In this document: piece by piece, positions 6,329-7,250 of the stretch
Layout of the letters: the number at the start of each line of letters is the position of its first letter
How positions within the stretch are numbered: the stretch's first letter is position 1
NCBI GenBank assembly: GCA_903879825.1
Contig: CAIRND010000680.1
Span: 1 to 7,250, forward strand
From: an uncultured Geobacteraceae bacterium
Lineage (GTDB): Bacteria > Desulfobacterota > Desulfuromonadia > Geobacterales > Pseudopelobacteraceae
Reading direction: 5' to 3'
DNA length: 7,250 nt
Position numbers and translations under genes: made by a program
Notes under the pieces: model-generated
Seen by the model: the letters and a program-made list of their open reading frames with translations, nothing else
Told to the model about the DNA's origin: nothing
Database searches by the model: none

Positions 6329-6466
6329 TGATCCATAGCAAAATGCTGGCAAAATAACTGGGAACGAATCATCGCACGGTTCTCCAATTCTGAAAATATT
6401 CGCAAGGAGATCGACACGACCAACGCCATCGAATAATCCTCGATGCCTCGTAAGAACCTTGGGTGC
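6329..6466 (+). pseudogene. Remnant of IS256-family (mutator-type) transposase, C-terminal part
   Basis: Reading from about 6341, the frame gives KCWQNNWERIIARFSNSENIRKEIDTTNAIE and then a stop at 6434. This matches the C-terminal region of IS256-type transposases, where NWE...IRK.IYTTNAIES precedes LN..LRK. The Tyr normally before TTNAIE is Asp here. Past the stop the same frame continues with MPRKN, resembling a deleted form of the LRK segment. The catalytic N-terminal and central parts are absent, with only 5 bases between the kdpE stop and this scrap. It is a dead fragment. Confidence 0.7.
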
Positions 6467-6800
6467 AACTTGGTGACCATACTGGAAAACTTGCGCAGTT
6501 CGGTTTCAATGTGCCTAATATTGGTAATATGCCGATTAACACCTCGATAACCAGTCAGAATGTTGTTCTCATCATTTTTTGGTTCATTAAAGAGGAAAAG
6601 CTTTTGGCCTCTCCCGATGGAACCAGGTCAATCTGAGTTTTACCAATAATTTCATCAGGAGCGTATCCTCCAGTGCCTCGACCGCTTCTTTGCCATTACC
6701 GGCAGCAACTACCTGATAGCCATAGTTTTTAGCAGCCTGGGTACTATTTTCTGCGCTCTTGGATTGTCCTCAGATAACAAGATGCGGATTCCGGTGACGG
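6467..6800 (-). pseudogene. Decayed receiver- and PAS-domain remnant of a signalling protein
   Basis: On the minus strand, GIRILLSEDNPRAQKIVPRLLK (6792 to about 6730) is the first beta-strand and helix of a receiver domain. A frameshift follows, then NYGYQVVAAGNGKEAVEALED (about 6728-6663), the next strand and helix. One extra A in an A-run near 6727 would restore the frame. After a further frame change, DEIIGKTQIDLVPSGEAKSF (about 6655-6597) looks like a PAS domain core. ILTGYRGVNRHITNIRHIETELRKFSSMV (about 6563-6478) is a typical PAS C-terminal (PAC) motif followed by a linker. The receiver's phosphoacceptor region is deleted. The pieces look like a hybrid sensor kinase reduced by frameshifts and an internal deletion. 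Exact borders are uncertain. Confidence 0.6.
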
Positions 6801-6915
6801 TTGCTTTCTTTGGAAGCGGCGAAATCATCACTCTTCGGGAACAGGGCTGCCACGTTGGCCTGTTCTGACACCACCTTGCTTCTCAATTATCACAGTGAGC
6901 CAGAAGGTTGTTTAG
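6801..6915. other. Unassigned sequence between remnants
   Basis: The minus-strand frame reads ANVAALFPKSDDFAASKESN near 6859-6800. This could be an upstream piece of the same decayed signalling gene in another frame, but I cannot assign it to a domain. Nothing else is seen here. Confidence 0.3.
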
Positions 6916-6950
6916 TGGACCCCGGGGTGATAGTTGCCTCCCCCCGTAGT
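6916..6950 (+). mobile_element. Solitary insertion-sequence end-like sequence
   Basis: The segment from TGGACCCCGGGGT through GATAGTTG (6929-6936) and CCTCCC (6937-6942) aligns, with small gaps, to the sequence at 7108-7140 just before the IS3-type orfA. It begins with TG, as IS3-family ends do. No transposase follows it within the next 150 bases. It may be a leftover end of a related element; the border is inferred from the alignment only. Confidence 0.4.
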
Positions 6951-7107
6951 ATTCCAATTAGCCGCCCCCGTGGTGTGCCTGTCTTTTTCGAGCAGCTAAG
7001 TGCAGGTTGCGTTTAAAAGCAGTGACGGCTGATGAAAAGAAAAGTGAAAGAGAGCGTGGGGTAGGTCAAGTGCTTTTGTTTAGAAGCTTTATAAGTCTCG
7101 GTCTCGG
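6951..7107. other. Gene-free spacer between two IS-end-like sequences
   Basis: No coding frame is convincing. A short tandem GGTCTCGGTCTC-like repeat (7100-7110) abuts the second IS-like end. Two C-rich blocks, CCTCCCCCCGTAG (6937-6949) and GCCGCCCCCGTGG (6961-6973), resemble each other. Nothing further is recognised. Confidence 0.3.
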
Positions 7108-7250
7108 TCTCCCCCTGTGTCAGGATAGTTGTCGCCTCCCTTCCGGATTTTTGTGTTAATCTCGGGGCGTCAGGTAAGGGAGCATTATGACTCATTATTC
7201 AGAAGAATTCAGAGCAAGTGTTGCAGCCAGGTTGTTACCTCCAAACAATG
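7108..7250 (+). mobile_element. Left end of an IS3-type insertion sequence, cut by the window edge
   Basis: The transposase orfA start lies about 80 bases from a probable terminal sequence containing GGATAGTTGTCGCCTCCC (7123-7140), a usual distance for IS3-type elements. The same core occurs at 6929-6942. The exact outer tip cannot be fixed because the right end and target duplication are outside the window. Confidence 0.5.
7187..7250 (+). CDS. Transposase OrfA (IS3-like), N-terminal fragment cut by the window edge
   Basis: The 21 visible residues, MTHYSEEFRASVAARLLPPN plus one, have the (Y/F)SEEF...(V/I)..L.PPN pattern that opens the helix-turn-helix OrfA protein of IS3-type elements, which binds the element's ends. 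AAGGGAG (7176-7182) stands 4 bases before the ATG. The gene continues past the window, so intactness and the presence of the DDE OrfB cannot be judged. Confidence 0.7.
   Translation, partial: MTHYSEEFRASVAARLLPPNN

Noticed and set aside
6801..7016. Plus-strand ORF of 71 aa
   Set aside because: It runs from unassigned sequence into the IS-end-like segment, lacks a ribosome site and shows no protein family features.
7013..7195. Minus-strand ORF of 60 aa
   Set aside because: It spans the insertion-sequence terminus and the start of orfA, with low-complexity composition.

Overview
The window reads as bacterial DNA, most likely from the Desulfuromonadia/Geobacterales side of the former Deltaproteobacteria. 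This is inferred from the IHF-alpha-like protein, the style of the KimA-like potassium permease followed by a KdpD/KdpE pair, and the insertion-sequence types. No rRNA, tRNA or other taxonomic marker is present, so the assignment is tentative.

Left part (1-531): two tiny, translationally coupled genes of unknown function (87 and 50 aa). Positions 532-697 hold only a possible -10 box. An IHF-alpha/HU-family gene lies on the minus strand (698-1006). Upstream of it is a gene-free AT-rich stretch (1007-1561). This stretch contains the most striking structure in the window: a degenerate direct-repeat array with an exact 20-bp period and no spacers (1151-1350 strong, decaying to 1390), plus a 14-bp palindrome next to the IHF gene. 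A weak unknown ORF follows (1562-1810).

Central part (1811-6325): one apparent operon on the plus strand for potassium homeostasis. It has a promoter-like region with three phased copies of a CTTGAYAC direct repeat, a 69-aa unknown protein, a 659-aa KimA-like APC-superfamily transporter overlapping it by 8 bp, a shortened KdpD-type sensor kinase (494 aa, lacking the usual N-terminal KdpD/USP half) and a full-length KdpE-type response regulator. No kdpFABC is in view. The simplest reading is that the two-component pair controls the neighbouring permease, possibly through the repeats ahead of the 69-aa gene.

Right part (6326-7250): a graveyard of mobile and decayed DNA. It holds a C-terminal scrap of an IS256-type transposase, a frameshifted receiver/PAS-domain remnant on the minus strand, a solitary sequence resembling an insertion-sequence end, and the start of an IS3-type element whose orfA runs off the window edge. 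The potassium operon is therefore bordered by transposition-scarred DNA on its right side.
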